Source: Calothrix sp. NIES-4105
Lineage (GTDB): Bacteria > Cyanobacteriota > Cyanobacteriia > Cyanobacteriales > Nostocaceae
DNA: 64,000 nucleotides
Direction of reading: 5' to 3'
Assembly (NCBI RefSeq): GCF_002368415.1
Contig: NZ_AP018290.1
Coordinates: 6,213,614-6,277,613 of the forward strand
The notes under the pieces were generated by a model. It searched no databases and was not told the DNA's origin. It saw only the letters and a list, made by a program, of their open reading frames with translations. Both the position numbers and the translations under genes were made by a program. Positions 48,339-58,241 of the stretch are shown here, piece by piece (the first letter of the stretch is position 1; every line of letters begins with the position of its first letter).

Positions 48339-48956
48339 ATGGCAAATATTCTACATGTTGATACAAGTCCTCGTGGTGAGCGTTCAATTTCTCGTGGTTT
48401 GACCAAGGAGTTTGTTAGTACTTGGCTTGCTGCTCATCCTGGTGATACGGTAACTTATCGTGATATTGGGCATAACCCTATTCCTCATGTTGATGAAGCT
48501 TGGATAGCTGGCGCCTTTAGTCCACCAGATCAGCGTACTCCTGCGTTGGAAGCTGCTTTGAAGATTTCTGATGAACTTATTGATGAGTTGGTGGCAGCAG
48601 ATATCTATGTTTTCGGCGCCCCGATGTATAACTTTGGTATTTCCTCGGTTTTCAAAGCATATATTGACCAAGTGGCGAGGGTAGGAAGAACTTTCACTAT
48701 TTCCCAAAATGGGTTTGAAGGTTTACTCAAAAATAAGAAAGCTTTGGTTATTACCGCACGGGGAGGTAGTTTTTCCCCAGGTACACCATTAGCACAGTAC
48801 GATTTTCAAGAGCCTTATCTACGAACAGTGTTTGGATTTATAGGTGTTACAGATGTTAACTTCATTCATGCTGAGAATTTATCGGGTGATGGAACGCGCG
48901 AAAAATCTTTAATAGCGGCGAGGGAAGCTATAGAAACATTAGTTGCTACGCGGTAA
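48339..48956 (+). CDS. azoR: FMN-dependent NADH-azoreductase
   Basis: 205 residues, family length. Flavodoxin-like AzoR with phosphate loop HVDTSPRGERSISR, flavin contacts PMYNFGISSVFKAYIDQVARVGRTF and RGGSFSPGTPL. It reduces quinones and azo compounds with NADH. Stands alone. Confidence 0.93.
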   Translation: MANILHVDTSPRGERSISRGLTKEFVSTWLAAHPGDTVTYRDIGHNPIPHVDEAWIAGAFSPPDQRTPALEAALKISDELIDELVAADIYVFGAPMYNFGISSVFKAYIDQVARVGRTFTISQNGFEGLLKNKKALVITARGGSFSPGTPLAQYDFQEPYLRTVFGFIGVTDVNFIHAENLSGDGTREKSLIAAREAIETLVATR

Positions 48957-49229
48957 TTTTAAGTTTTTTGGTGGCTTAGGCCACCCTACTACTCTTCTTC
49001 TGTTTGCGTCCTACCCTACCATAAGCGGATATCCTTCGGATAACGGGAAAACCTCCGGTTTACGCGTCTTTGCGGTTTATTCCTCTCCCTCTGTGTACTA
49101 GAAGTCTCTGTGGTAAAAAATAAGGTTGCCATTGGCAACCCTACTAATGCACAGGCGGGACGCCTATGCTACTGCACAGGCGAGGACACCTATGCTACAA
49201 ACCTACTCAGCACTCAGCACTTTCCACTT
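48957..49229. repeat. Intergenic repeat cluster
   Basis: Several families close together: GGTGGCTTAGGCCACC palindrome, GGATATCCTTCGGATAACGGG, and two units of GCACAGGCGGGACGCCTATG at 49148-49196. No gene. Confidence 0.6.
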
Positions 49230-52016
49230 TTAAACGTTGGCTTGCTGACGTTGATAAAGTGACCAATATAGTCCTTTATCGCGTAGTAGACCATCGTGTG
49301 TTCCGCGCTCTGCTATTACTCCCCGTTCCATTACTAAGATTTGGTTCGCGCGCTTCAATGGGGCGAAGCGGTGGGCAATAATAAATACAGTGCGATTTTC
49401 TGAGACTCTTTGCAGGTTTTGCAGTACTTGTTGCTCGGTTTCTGCGTCGAGTGCGCTTGTTGCTTCGTCTAATATTAGTATCGGCGCCTGTGATAAAAAT
49501 AATCTTGCCAAAGCTATGCGCTGACGCTGACCTCCCGAAAGTGCAGTTCCTCTTTCACCTGCGTTTGTTTCGTAACCGTGGGGTAGTTGACTGATAAAGT
49601 CGTGTGCAACAGCAAGTCGCGCAGCTTCCACTACTTGTTCGGCTGATATATCGGGGTTTCCTAATGTGATGTTTTCCAAGATGGAAGCATTAAATAAAAA
49701 GTCTTCTTGGAGAACAACAGCTATTTGCTGACGCAGTGATGCTAGGTCTACACTCTTTATATCAAACCCATCTATTAAAATACGACCCGATTCGATTGTA
49801 TATAGCCGCTGTAGTAATTTGGAAAGTGTACTTTTTCCGGAACCACTGCGACCAACTATACCTACAAACTGCCCTGGTTCTACGTTGAAGGATATTCCAC
49901 GCAGTACAGGTTCGGTACCTTCTTTGTAGCGGAAAAATACTTGTTCAAATGAAACTTCGCCTTTAAGTGGTGGTAATACTAACCCTGTTCCTGGTTCTGC
50001 TTCCGGCGCCACGTTTAATATGTCGCCTATTCTATCTACTGATAGTAATACTTGTTGGAGGTTTTGCCATAGTTGAACTAAACGCAGTAAGGGACCTGTT
50101 ACACGTCCGGAAAGCATCTGGAATGCTACTAGCTGACCAATTGTTAGTTTCTGCTCGATTACTAACTTGGCACCGAACCACAATATTAGCAACGAAGAAA
50201 GGTTCGTTAAAAAGTCACCGATGTTGCTACTAATGTTTTGAGTGGTGGAAGCTTTAAAACCTGTACGAATAAACCTGGCAAATAATCCTTCCCAACGGTC
50301 GCGCGCTACTGGTTCAGCAGCATGTGCTTTGACGGAGTGAATACCTGTGACGGTTTCTACTAGGAATGATTGGCTGTCTGCACTGCGGTTAAAGGTTTCA
50401 TTTAACCAATTACGTAATATTGGTGTAGCAACTAATGTCAGTGTGGCGAATAATGGTAACACTGCTAACCCAGCAAAGGTTAGAGGAACGCTGTAGTAGA
50501 ACATTAATGCCAAGTATACGACGGCAAATATACTGTCTAGTACAACAGTTAATGCTGTTCCTGTTAAGAATTGACGGATTTGTTCGAGTTCTTGGACGCG
50601 CGCGACTGTATCTCCAACTCGGCGTGATTCAAAATATGCTAGAGGTAGCCGCATTAAGTGCCGGAATAATTGCGCTGATAAACTTAAGTCGAGGCGCCGC
50701 GCGGTATGGGTAAAAATAAATAGACGTAGCATACCGAGTATTGCCTCAAATAACGCTACAGACAATAAAGCTATTGCCATAACATCTAAAGTCGGCAAAC
50801 TCTCTTGTACCATTACCTTGTCAATAACGACTTGGGTAATTAAAGGTGTTGTAAGTCCAAGTAGCTGTAATGTAAACGAAGCTAGCAATACCTCAGTTAA
50901 TAAACCTCGGTACCGCATTACTGCTGGTAAAAACCAACTGAGGTTAAATTTCTCTTGTTTGTTAACTAATTCAGCTTGCCAGAGGTTTCCATCCCAAGCT
51001 TCAACAACCATTTGCTGCGGTAAAGTCTCACATTCACCTTTTTGATTGAGAGGGTTGGCTACTATTAGTCTATCTCCCTTCATCCCGTAGGCAACAACCC
51101 ACGTCGGTTCTTTGGCTTGAGTTGTGTTCAAACGCATTAAAACTGGGTAAGATAACTGTCGCAGTTCTGCCCAAGTTACTTGTACCCGTCGCAAAATAAA
51201 CCCTAATTTTTCTGCAGCTTCAACAATATTTTTCGGTCGCTGTCCTCGCAGTTGACGCTGTACCCATTCAAGCTGCACTGGGTTCTTTAAATAAATACCT
51301 GCCATCGTCAAACATGCTGCTCCAGTATTGTGACTTGCCACAAATGGGTAGTTCGACGATGCTATTGATGTTGTTGCTAGCAGTTCACGTTGAAATTGAG
51401 ACTGTTGTGTTCGCGGTTGTGAGGCAGAATTAGAATAATCTTCTTGTCGAGAGAACCTGTCGTTCGGCGCCTGCGGTAATGATTCTAATTGCTCGGGTCT
51501 ATTTTCATCTCGCTGAACTGGTAAATTAGTTGTACCGTTGCCGTTACCATTACCAGTTTCTGATACTGACTCAGTTGTTGAACCTTCCCAAAAAGCATCA
51601 ACACTTGGGTTAGATAACTTTTGCCAAGTTTCTACTTTCCAGCTAACTACTATTACTTCTTTGCTAGCAGCTACAGCTTTACAGTCAACCGCGCATAATA
51701 GCAAGTCTCCAAACCAATCACCAGCTTCCATTGTCGCTAGTGGTTTGCTTGTTTCTTCTTCGCGCAGCCTTACTTTACCTGTAACAATAAAATAATGTAA
51801 GCCAGGAGAAGTTCTTGACCAAATTTTCTCACCTAAGCCATAGCGTGATGTTTCAGCACTATTTTTTAATACGTTTTTATTATCAGGTGTTAACCAGCAA
51901 AACGGTGCTTCTTCCCAAGGTAGAGACGCTAGCACTTCGGAGTGCAAGTCTCTATCGTTGGTGGTTAGCCCACTTGCAATCTGACTGTAAGCTTTTGAAT
52001 CTTCTCTGCTAGCCAT
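49230..52016 (-). CDS. Type I secretion ABC transporter, cNMP-binding-like and degenerate C39 domains
   Basis: 928 residues. An N-terminal cyclic-nucleotide-binding-like domain (about 50-140, GLHYFIVTGKVRLREEE) and linker are followed by a C39 peptidase-like domain (about 215-345). There the expected catalytic Cys is Thr (SHNTGAACLTM) and the catalytic His block reads EPTWVVAYG, so it is a docking rather than cutting domain. A six-helix membrane domain (about 365-640) precedes the ATPase, with Walker A GRSGSGKST, signature LSGGQRQ and Walker B ILILDEATSALD. The start overlaps the foldase gene by 52 bases. It probably exports the nearby proteases. Confidence 0.92.
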   Translation of the reverse strand: MASREDSKAYSQIASGLTTNDRDLHSEVLASLPWEEAPFCWLTPDNKNVLKNSAETSRYGLGEKIWSRTSPGLHYFIVTGKVRLREEETSKPLATMEAGDWFGDLLLCAVDCKAVAASKEVIVVSWKVETWQKLSNPSVDAFWEGSTTESVSETGNGNGNGTTNLPVQRDENRPEQLESLPQAPNDRFSRQEDYSNSASQPRTQQSQFQRELLATTSIASSNYPFVASHNTGAACLTMAGIYLKNPVQLEWVQRQLRGQRPKNIVEAAEKLGFILRRVQVTWAELRQLSYPVLMRLNTTQAKEPTWVVAYGMKGDRLIVANPLNQKGECETLPQQMVVEAWDGNLWQAELVNKQEKFNLSWFLPAVMRYRGLLTEVLLASFTLQLLGLTTPLITQVVIDKVMVQESLPTLDVMAIALLSVALFEAILGMLRLFIFTHTARRLDLSLSAQLFRHLMRLPLAYFESRRVGDTVARVQELEQIRQFLTGTALTVVLDSIFAVVYLALMFYYSVPLTFAGLAVLPLFATLTLVATPILRNWLNETFNRSADSQSFLVETVTGIHSVKAHAAEPVARDRWEGLFARFIRTGFKASTTQNISSNIGDFLTNLSSLLILWFGAKLVIEQKLTIGQLVAFQMLSGRVTGPLLRLVQLWQNLQQVLLSVDRIGDILNVAPEAEPGTGLVLPPLKGEVSFEQVFFRYKEGTEPVLRGISFNVEPGQFVGIVGRSGSGKSTLSKLLQRLYTIESGRILIDGFDIKSVDLASLRQQIAVVLQEDFLFNASILENITLGNPDISAEQVVEAARLAVAHDFISQLPHGYETNAGERGTALSGGQRQRIALARLFLSQAPILILDEATSALDAETEQQVLQNLQRVSENRTVFIIAHRFAPLKRANQILVMERGVIAERGTHDGLLRDKGLYWSLYQRQQANV

Positions 52017-52723
52017 TTCTCAAACAACTCGTTTTGTAGTGTCTGTTTTAATTGAGTATCATCCAGTGACGCGGTTAAGAATTGTTCCACGCGAAACAAA
52101 CCAAAACGTCCTTCTAATTCCAACGGTCCAATTAATGTACCTGTAGAAGCTACATCGACTGCCGCTCTTAGTATATCTGGCAACGTTCCCCGGCTAACTG
52201 GTCCCATCATGCCGTTTACAACCTTGTCATCTGCTAGGGAGTACTCGCGCGCTATTTGCTCAAAACTGGCGCCTTCGTCAATTTGCGCGTGTAGCTCCTC
52301 TGCGAGTTCACGGTTGTCAACGATAATTCGGGATAACACTACTCTATCGAGAAAAATCTTACGTTCAATAAAATATTCTTGAAGTTTGGGGTCGGCAATT
52401 ACTGCTTTAAGCTTTTCTAATTTAAAGCTAGCCGCAACCGACGAGTGAAAAGTCTCGTAATTCGTGCCGTTATTTTTCAACCAGTCGTTGAAACGCTGCG
52501 AGTCTGTAAGCTGATTTTTTAAACGAAAATCAATTATCGCTTGTTCTGTTAATGCCGGACTGATGGCAACGTCCTCACGATCTGATATTTCCTCATCAAT
52601 CACGTATTGACGAAGGATATCACTTATGAACTGACCCAATTTTCCTGACGCTTGCAGGTATTTCACTGCTTGTGCCACAGAAATTGACTGTTCATCGACG
52701 GTTATAAATGATAGAGATTCCAT
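51965..52723 (-). CDS. Parvulin-type peptidylprolyl isomerase, no signal peptide
   Basis: 252 residues. An N-terminal SurA-like helical part (VAQAVKYLQASGKLGQFISDILRQ) is followed by a rotamase core (VVLSRIIVDNRELAEELHAQ, FEQIAREYSLADDKVVNGMMGPVSRGTLP, GPLELEGRFGLFRVE). It lacks a signal peptide, so it probably works in the cytosol, perhaps on exporter clients. It lies directly upstream of and overlapping the exporter gene, a pairing common in Nostocales. Confidence 0.85.
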   Translation of the reverse strand: MESLSFITVDEQSISVAQAVKYLQASGKLGQFISDILRQYVIDEEISDREDVAISPALTEQAIIDFRLKNQLTDSQRFNDWLKNNGTNYETFHSSVAASFKLEKLKAVIADPKLQEYFIERKIFLDRVVLSRIIVDNRELAEELHAQIDEGASFEQIAREYSLADDKVVNGMMGPVSRGTLPDILRAAVDVASTGTLIGPLELEGRFGLFRVEQFLTASLDDTQLKQTLQNELFEKWLAEKIQKLTVRLQVG

Positions 52724-52989
52724 TGAACTACATACGTATAAATAAATACGTCTAAGAATTATACTATTGTTTTTGAGCAGAAGTTCGAGTTAACGGCTTG
52801 CGTTTACTACAACCTCCGCTAAACAGCGCACTTTAATCGTAAGCAAGGATCGGGCAAATCAGCAACCGCGCTTAACTTAAAAGTCAAGCAAACTGCTGTC
52901 CGTATAAGTAATATCTACATCCTATATCAGCGTCGAAGAAGCAAAAAAATTAACTTTACTCGTTTAACATAGTACCTTATAACTCCATG

Positions 52990-53760
52990 CTACTTCACTG
53001 AATATAGCCACAACACCGCCAACAATATCGCGACTACAGCGCCAATCAATGTGTTTAAAATATTTACTAATTCATTTGTCAACCATGTGTACCTCGATTG
53101 CAATGTTGCCCCAATTACACTTTCAATATTAGTAGCAATGAAGGCAGCGAGAACACACCAGCCTATATCTAAACCATTTATTAATCCCACTGCCAAACCA
53201 ATTAAAGCTTGTGCCAAAGAAGCTACTGCTCCTGCGAGAGTCCCTTCTAAACTTACAGCACCTTCTGTTCCGCGCGCTACTCTTTGCAGCGTTGTGATTA
53301 GAAATGTCCTAGTTCCATATGCTTTACCTATTTCGCTAGCACAGGTGTCTGAAAGCTTGGTGCTAAATGAAGCGACGTAACCTAAAACAAGAAGCTTATG
53401 AACCGTATCAAAGTCTGAATTTAAAGCGAAGGCGCCAACCGCGCATAATGTAGCTATCAATGCTGAACCCCAGACATTTTCTGGACCTCTCGCTCCTGAA
53501 CGTTTTTCTGCAATTCCTTCGGCTTCTTTCTGCACTATACCAACTTTTGTAACAAACGAACCGACTAAAAAATAGAACATTACTACTAAATAACCTGGAA
53601 AACCTAACGTTCCCCAAATTAAAACACCTAGTAACCAAGCGTTAAGATAGCCTGCACCTGTCAACAGTTTTTTTGGCGCCACCCATGCTACAGCTAGTAA
53701 GGCTGTATTGATTCCGATAGCTACAACCCAAGGATTTAAATCGTTAATTAAAGATAGCAT
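52990..53760 (-). CDS. DUF92/TIGR00297 membrane protein, phytyl-phosphate kinase-like
   Basis: 256 residues with six or more hydrophobic helices and the DUF92 signatures GSFVTKVGIVQKEAEGIAEK, GARGPENVWGSA and SFSTKLSDTCASEIGKAYG. Plant VTE6, a phytyl-phosphate kinase for tocopherol and chlorophyll phytol recycling, belongs to this family; the cyanobacterial function is assumed by homology. It is not clearly connected with the secretion genes around it. Confidence 0.85.
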   Translation of the reverse strand: MLSLINDLNPWVVAIGINTALLAVAWVAPKKLLTGAGYLNAWLLGVLIWGTLGFPGYLVVMFYFLVGSFVTKVGIVQKEAEGIAEKRSGARGPENVWGSALIATLCAVGAFALNSDFDTVHKLLVLGYVASFSTKLSDTCASEIGKAYGTRTFLITTLQRVARGTEGAVSLEGTLAGAVASLAQALIGLAVGLINGLDIGWCVLAAFIATNIESVIGATLQSRYTWLTNELVNILNTLIGAVVAILLAVLWLYSVK

Positions 53761-54110
53761 CTGATTTCATAGTTCGGAATATTAAAACTTTGATACTTGT
53801 GCAAACAAACCGTAAACCTGGTTTTATGCTGAATTTTTGTTTTTATTACAATATATCAACAAAGCAACCGAGTTTCTGCAATATTACAAATTATTTACGG
53901 ATAAAAATTTTTCTCTAAGTATTATTACATAGGTTTTCAGTTTTAACAGCAAGATGAATAAGAGCAGTAAATTTAAGTTTTACGTGAAGGTTCAGTAAAA
54001 ATATTGTGTTTTTTTTGTAAATTTGGTTACTTATATATTTTTTTGCCGCCAAAGCAAGCGAGTATCGATTTTGATAGTATTTGTATCTCTCCTTGAAAAA
54101 AAAGTAACAT
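53761..54110. other. Intergenic upstream of the first subtilase, nothing specific
   Basis: 350 AT-rich bases. No hairpin, ORF or repeat family was recognised, apart from poly-A and poly-T runs. Confidence 0.4.
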
Positions 54111-56057
54111 ATGCCTGCTGACGTTCCCGGTAGTTCGTTGAGTACAGCTTTAAATATCAAAGTTTTGAATACTGCACAAGTATTCACTGATACAATTAGT
54201 TCATCGCTTCAGAGCGATTTTTATAAATTTAATTTAGAGGGGCGTAGTCACCTTGATTTATCACTCAAGCGTTTTCGACGTAATCTAGATGTCGAGCTAG
54301 TTCGAGATACTAATAATGATGGGGTGGCTTTACCGAGTGAAGTTATCGCTTTTTCACGTTCAAAAGGGCGGCGTACTAGTGAGTCTATCAAGACCAACCT
54401 TGAGAGCGGTGCTTACTATATTCGAGTTTATAGCAACAGTAAAGTCAAAAGCTTTTACAATCTGTCAGTGTCGGCAACACCTCGATATGATGCGACTCAA
54501 CCGGCACCAATAGAATGGAAAAAAGACAATATCCCTTTATCAACGGATGCTGGCACTACTGCTTTAAGTCCTCGGACTAAACCAGTAGTACTACAAACTT
54601 CGCTTTCTACGGCGCCTGTAACTCCTACTCCTACAGCTTCTGCAACTCCAACTCCAACTACTTCATGGAAAGTTGGAACGCTCTCGTCAGACACTTTCAC
54701 TTTTAATGGAAGCAGTCAAATTACATATGTGTCAGGTAACGGCGATATTAATTTTGGAGCAGGTAAGCGCGATGTACTCGACTTTAAAACTGCCGGCATT
54801 AGTTCGGGACAAGTTAGCTTTAACTGGGCAACTTCAACAGGTGGTGGTGTAGTTGCAAATCCTGGTAATGGGAATCGTCTTTTTGATGCTATTACAATCA
54901 ATGCTGGGGCTTATGCAAGTAATCAAATTTTATTTGAGAATATTGAGCAAATTCAATTTAGTGACGCAACCTTTGACCTCGCAACCCTTGTTCCTGGCGC
55001 CACTGCTGGCTTTAAAGGAACTATCGTTACCAATGACGCGAAGTTTAATGAGCAAACCAGCTTGTTTGCAAGTGGAGTTCCGAATGCTTGGCGGTTCTCA
55101 ACTGGTAATTCAAAAGTACTAATTGGAATTGCAGATTCGGGGTTAGGTGTTGATGCTAGTGGTAATGTTCATACTGACTTACGAAGCACAATTCTTGTGG
55201 GTAATAACTTTCAAGATGAATCCGATTCTTATTCTCACGGAACTTTGGTTCAAAGTGTGATTGCAGCTGCCGGGAATAATGGTATAGGGATAGCAGGGAT
55301 AAATTGGGCTTCAGATGTCGAGCATATCGACGTAATGGGTGGAAATGCTGGGGACCAAGATTTGGCAACTGCTACGCAAACGTTCATTAACCAGGCAAAG
55401 TTGAAGAAGCAGAAGGTAGTTGTTAATTTGAGTTTATCAGGTGGAGATTCGCAGGCGTTTATAAATTTAATTGCTCAAAACCAAGATAATGTATTGTTTG
55501 TTGCCGCTGCTGGTAACAATAACACTAGCACCATCTCAAACCCTGGTGCCTTAGCGGCGACATATGACAATTTTATTTCTGTTGGCGCATCTTGGGGTAA
55601 TACAGATTATTATGGCATTGCAAAAACACCTGGAACTAGGGTTGATTATAGTCCAAACAATCCTGAACTAACTGCTACTGAGCAAACTGCTTATAATCCG
55701 TGGTATGGTTCTAATTATGTGGATACAGCAACTTTCAACGCTGGTAAGAAGCCATTAACGCTAATGGCGTTAACTGAGTATCCAGCAGCCAATGCAGTTA
55801 AGAACCCCGACGGTACATTTAGCTTTAACTATAACGATAAATTTACTGGGACTTCCGCATCTACACCTGTTGTTACGGGTGTAGCTTCACTATTGTGGAG
55901 CGCAAATCCAAATCTGACGGCAGGACAAGTTAAAGATATCCTCGCAAAAACTGCTGTTGATTTAGGCGCCCCAGGTTATGACCAGTACTACGGTTACGGT
56001 TTTGTCAACGCCGATGCTGCTGTTCGTACTGCTTTAGCTATGGCACGCACGGCGTAG
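54111..56057 (+). CDS. Secreted S8 serine protease with PPC-like and RTX-like domains
   Basis: 648 residues without a Sec signal. Order: PPC-like beta domain (about 15-125; DFYKFNLEGRSHLDLSLKRF, GAYYIRVYSNSK), Pro/Thr linker, beta-roll-like segment (about 175-300; GNGDINFGAGKRDVLDF), then a subtilase domain with Asp342 (GIADSGLG), His376 (SYSHGTLV) and Ser582 (GTSASTPV), all present. The C-terminal motif YGYGFVNADAAV closes the fold. Predicted export by the type I system that brackets it. Confidence 0.9.
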   Translation: MPADVPGSSLSTALNIKVLNTAQVFTDTISSSLQSDFYKFNLEGRSHLDLSLKRFRRNLDVELVRDTNNDGVALPSEVIAFSRSKGRRTSESIKTNLESGAYYIRVYSNSKVKSFYNLSVSATPRYDATQPAPIEWKKDNIPLSTDAGTTALSPRTKPVVLQTSLSTAPVTPTPTASATPTPTTSWKVGTLSSDTFTFNGSSQITYVSGNGDINFGAGKRDVLDFKTAGISSGQVSFNWATSTGGGVVANPGNGNRLFDAITINAGAYASNQILFENIEQIQFSDATFDLATLVPGATAGFKGTIVTNDAKFNEQTSLFASGVPNAWRFSTGNSKVLIGIADSGLGVDASGNVHTDLRSTILVGNNFQDESDSYSHGTLVQSVIAAAGNNGIGIAGINWASDVEHIDVMGGNAGDQDLATATQTFINQAKLKKQKVVVNLSLSGGDSQAFINLIAQNQDNVLFVAAAGNNNTSTISNPGALAATYDNFISVGASWGNTDYYGIAKTPGTRVDYSPNNPELTATEQTAYNPWYGSNYVDTATFNAGKKPLTLMALTEYPAANAVKNPDGTFSFNYNDKFTGTSASTPVVTGVASLLWSANPNLTAGQVKDILAKTAVDLGAPGYDQYYGYGFVNADAAVRTALAMARTA

Positions 56058-56194
56058 ATTAAGTTTAATCCCCCCTTGATTAAGGCTACTGTGTACACAC
56101 ATCTTTAATAACTACCTTCTTTTCCCCACGAGTGTGTTCTTCGTGTTCAAAGTGGTTTATCTCTTTAAAGAACCACAAAGGCACAAAGGACACA

Positions 56195-56275
56195 AAGAAA
56201 GAGAAGAAAGAGAAGAAAGAGAAGAAAGAGAAGAAAGAGAAGAAAGAGAAGAAAGAGAAGAAAGAGAAGAAAGAG
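56195..56275. repeat. Perfect 9-bp tandem repeat, 9 copies
   Basis: AAGAAAGAG repeated nine times, growing out of a CACAAAGGACACAAAG interspersed repeat. The frames it opens are spurious. The surrounding 56058-56546 contains no gene apart from repeat debris including TGTACACAC. Confidence 0.95.
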
Positions 56276-56546
56276 AGACTTGTGTGTACACGCTCTGCCT
56301 TGATAAGGGGGGCTTTTTTATGAGTATCAAATTGTTTTAGTTAATCAGCATTACTTACGTAATTACTTAGTATATTAGTAAATTTTATTACGTATTTTTA
56401 ACGTGGCTGTTTGAAAACTTTAAGCAGCAATATGGAAGTTCAAGAATTACGTGAAGATTTGGTGGCTGAATAGTAAGTCTCTTTTTTGACAAGGGACGCA
56501 GGGTGCTTTGTGCTTAATTTATTTAATCTTTAAAGCTAGAGTTGTT

Positions 56547-58004
56547 ATGTCTGTTAATTTATTTGGACAGAATGAAAGTATTCGTAATTTGAGTGTCAAT
56601 CAAGGCACGCAAATTATCACAGGTTCGGTATCAGCAGCAAATAGAGAGGATTATTATAGTTTTAATTTTAGCGGTCGCAGCAGTCTAAGTCTTGCGGTCA
56701 AAGGAATGTATGCAAATGCTAACTTACAAGTATTGAACAGCAACGGTCAAGAATTAGCTCGTTCAGTAAATCGACATAACCGAGATGAATCGATAAATGT
56801 AACGTTGGAAGCTGGTAGTTATTACATTAAAGTCTCTCGATTTAGAAATGCAACTACCACATACAATCTCGAATACAGTACTGGTGTAATTCCGCAAACA
56901 CCCCCTCCACCACCATCACCACCAAGCAGTAGTTCTTGGTTGGATATGGTATTTCAAGATTCACAAATACGCGCGGATATTAAATCATCTTTTAGTGATT
57001 CGGTTATTGACCGCAATGAAGTCATTAAGATTTTACGCGCGTCAGAAGATGATGGTGTAGTTGACGCAACTGAATTTAGAGACTTGCAGAATTTAGTAAG
57101 TAATGCATCAAGGTTAGGAATACAAGAATACGTGCGAGTCTTGACGAACAAGGTAGTCAACGGTGATGCGGCAAATCAAAGATATCAGAACGGTGTGTTA
57201 GGTAATCTGACTGCGGGTAGTAGCAGTACAGTAATGTCCAACCTGATAAACAAATGGTTTCTAGGACGCGATTATCCAACAACTCCGTATACTTACCAGC
57301 AAGCAAGTGGTGTACTGTTTCAGAATGGTGTCAGTTATCAAGACGTTAAGCAAGGTCAGATAAATGACTGCTTCTTCTTAGTTGGACTTGCTGCAACAGC
57401 AGTTGAATCACCAACTACGATTGAAAATATGTTTATCGATAACGGTGACAATACATTTACCGTCCGCTTCTTCCGTAATGGAGTTGCTGACTACGTTACA
57501 GTCGATAAGTATTTACCGACAGATTATTCTGGAAGGTTCGTTTATGCGAGTAAGGGCAGTAGTTATAACAATCCTGCAAATGAACTTTGGGTAGCACTAG
57601 CAGAAAAAGCATACGCGCAATTGAATGAGTCTGGATGGATTTACCAAGATAATACTAATTCTTATTCTGGTATTGGTAAGAGTGGTTATATTAGCGACGC
57701 TCTTTCACACATTACAGGTCAAGCAGTTTCAATGAGTAATGTCTTAAACCTAGACTCACTTATGAATGCTATTAGTACAGGTAAATTAATTGGCTTTGGG
57801 TCTAAGTCTAGTGGAGTGGCGCCAGATATTGTTGCAAGTCATGCATATGCTTTAGTAGACTATAATGCTTCCACACAAATATTCACTTTATTTAACCCGT
57901 GGGGAATGGAGTCAACATCTAAACCCAGTATTTTGCAACTTAGCTGGAGTCAAATTTTATCTAATTTTAGCTATTGGGATGGTGCTAATAAATTTTTAGT
58001 CTAA
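56547..58004 (+). CDS. Calpain-type (C2) cysteine protease with PPC-like domain
   Basis: 485 residues from ATG 56547 (ORF opens at 56508). N-terminal PPC-like domain (about 5-115; DYYSFNFSGRSSLSLAVKGM, GSYYIKVSRF), Pro-rich linker PPPPPSPPSSS, helical segment, then a calpain catalytic domain with Cys275 (QGQINDCFFLVGL), His432 (ASHAYALVDY) and Asn450 (LFNPWG), a complete triad. There are no calcium EF-hands or C2-like domain. No Sec signal; it shares its N-terminal domain type with the upstream subtilase, which suggests the same export route. Confidence 0.9.
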   Translation: MSVNLFGQNESIRNLSVNQGTQIITGSVSAANREDYYSFNFSGRSSLSLAVKGMYANANLQVLNSNGQELARSVNRHNRDESINVTLEAGSYYIKVSRFRNATTTYNLEYSTGVIPQTPPPPPSPPSSSSWLDMVFQDSQIRADIKSSFSDSVIDRNEVIKILRASEDDGVVDATEFRDLQNLVSNASRLGIQEYVRVLTNKVVNGDAANQRYQNGVLGNLTAGSSSTVMSNLINKWFLGRDYPTTPYTYQQASGVLFQNGVSYQDVKQGQINDCFFLVGLAATAVESPTTIENMFIDNGDNTFTVRFFRNGVADYVTVDKYLPTDYSGRFVYASKGSSYNNPANELWVALAEKAYAQLNESGWIYQDNTNSYSGIGKSGYISDALSHITGQAVSMSNVLNLDSLMNAISTGKLIGFGSKSSGVAPDIVASHAYALVDYNASTQIFTLFNPWGMESTSKPSILQLSWSQILSNFSYWDGANKFLV

Positions 58005-58008
58005 GTAG

Positions 58009-58025
58009 GGTGGGCAGTGCCCACC
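58009..58025. repeat. GGTGGGCAGTGCCCACC palindrome
   Basis: Directly after the calpain stop codon; same family as at 13908. Possible terminator stem. Confidence 0.8.
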
Positions 58026-58241
58026 TTACCTTTATATAAGGTTAATAACTTGATATTTAACATTAATAATAAAATTTTTTAAAAAAACTCTTTCATTACA
58101 ATGTTTTTGTAAAACTAGTTGCAAATTCAATATTGCTTTTGTAGTTATTATTTACTAGGAAATATTAGCTTTTCATTTAAATACATTGCCAGAATAAATA
58201 TTTGATGTCGCCACAATAAGTTCTTTTGAGGATAAATACTG

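Noticed and set aside
53915-54187. Minus-strand ORF of 90 codons ahead of the first subtilase
   Set aside because: Overlaps the start of the subtilase gene and consists of AT-rich noise.
56132-56340. Two ORFs rich in Lys-Glu-Lys or Arg-Glu-Glu
   Set aside because: Translation of the AAGAAAGAG array and the surrounding CACAAAGG repeat.
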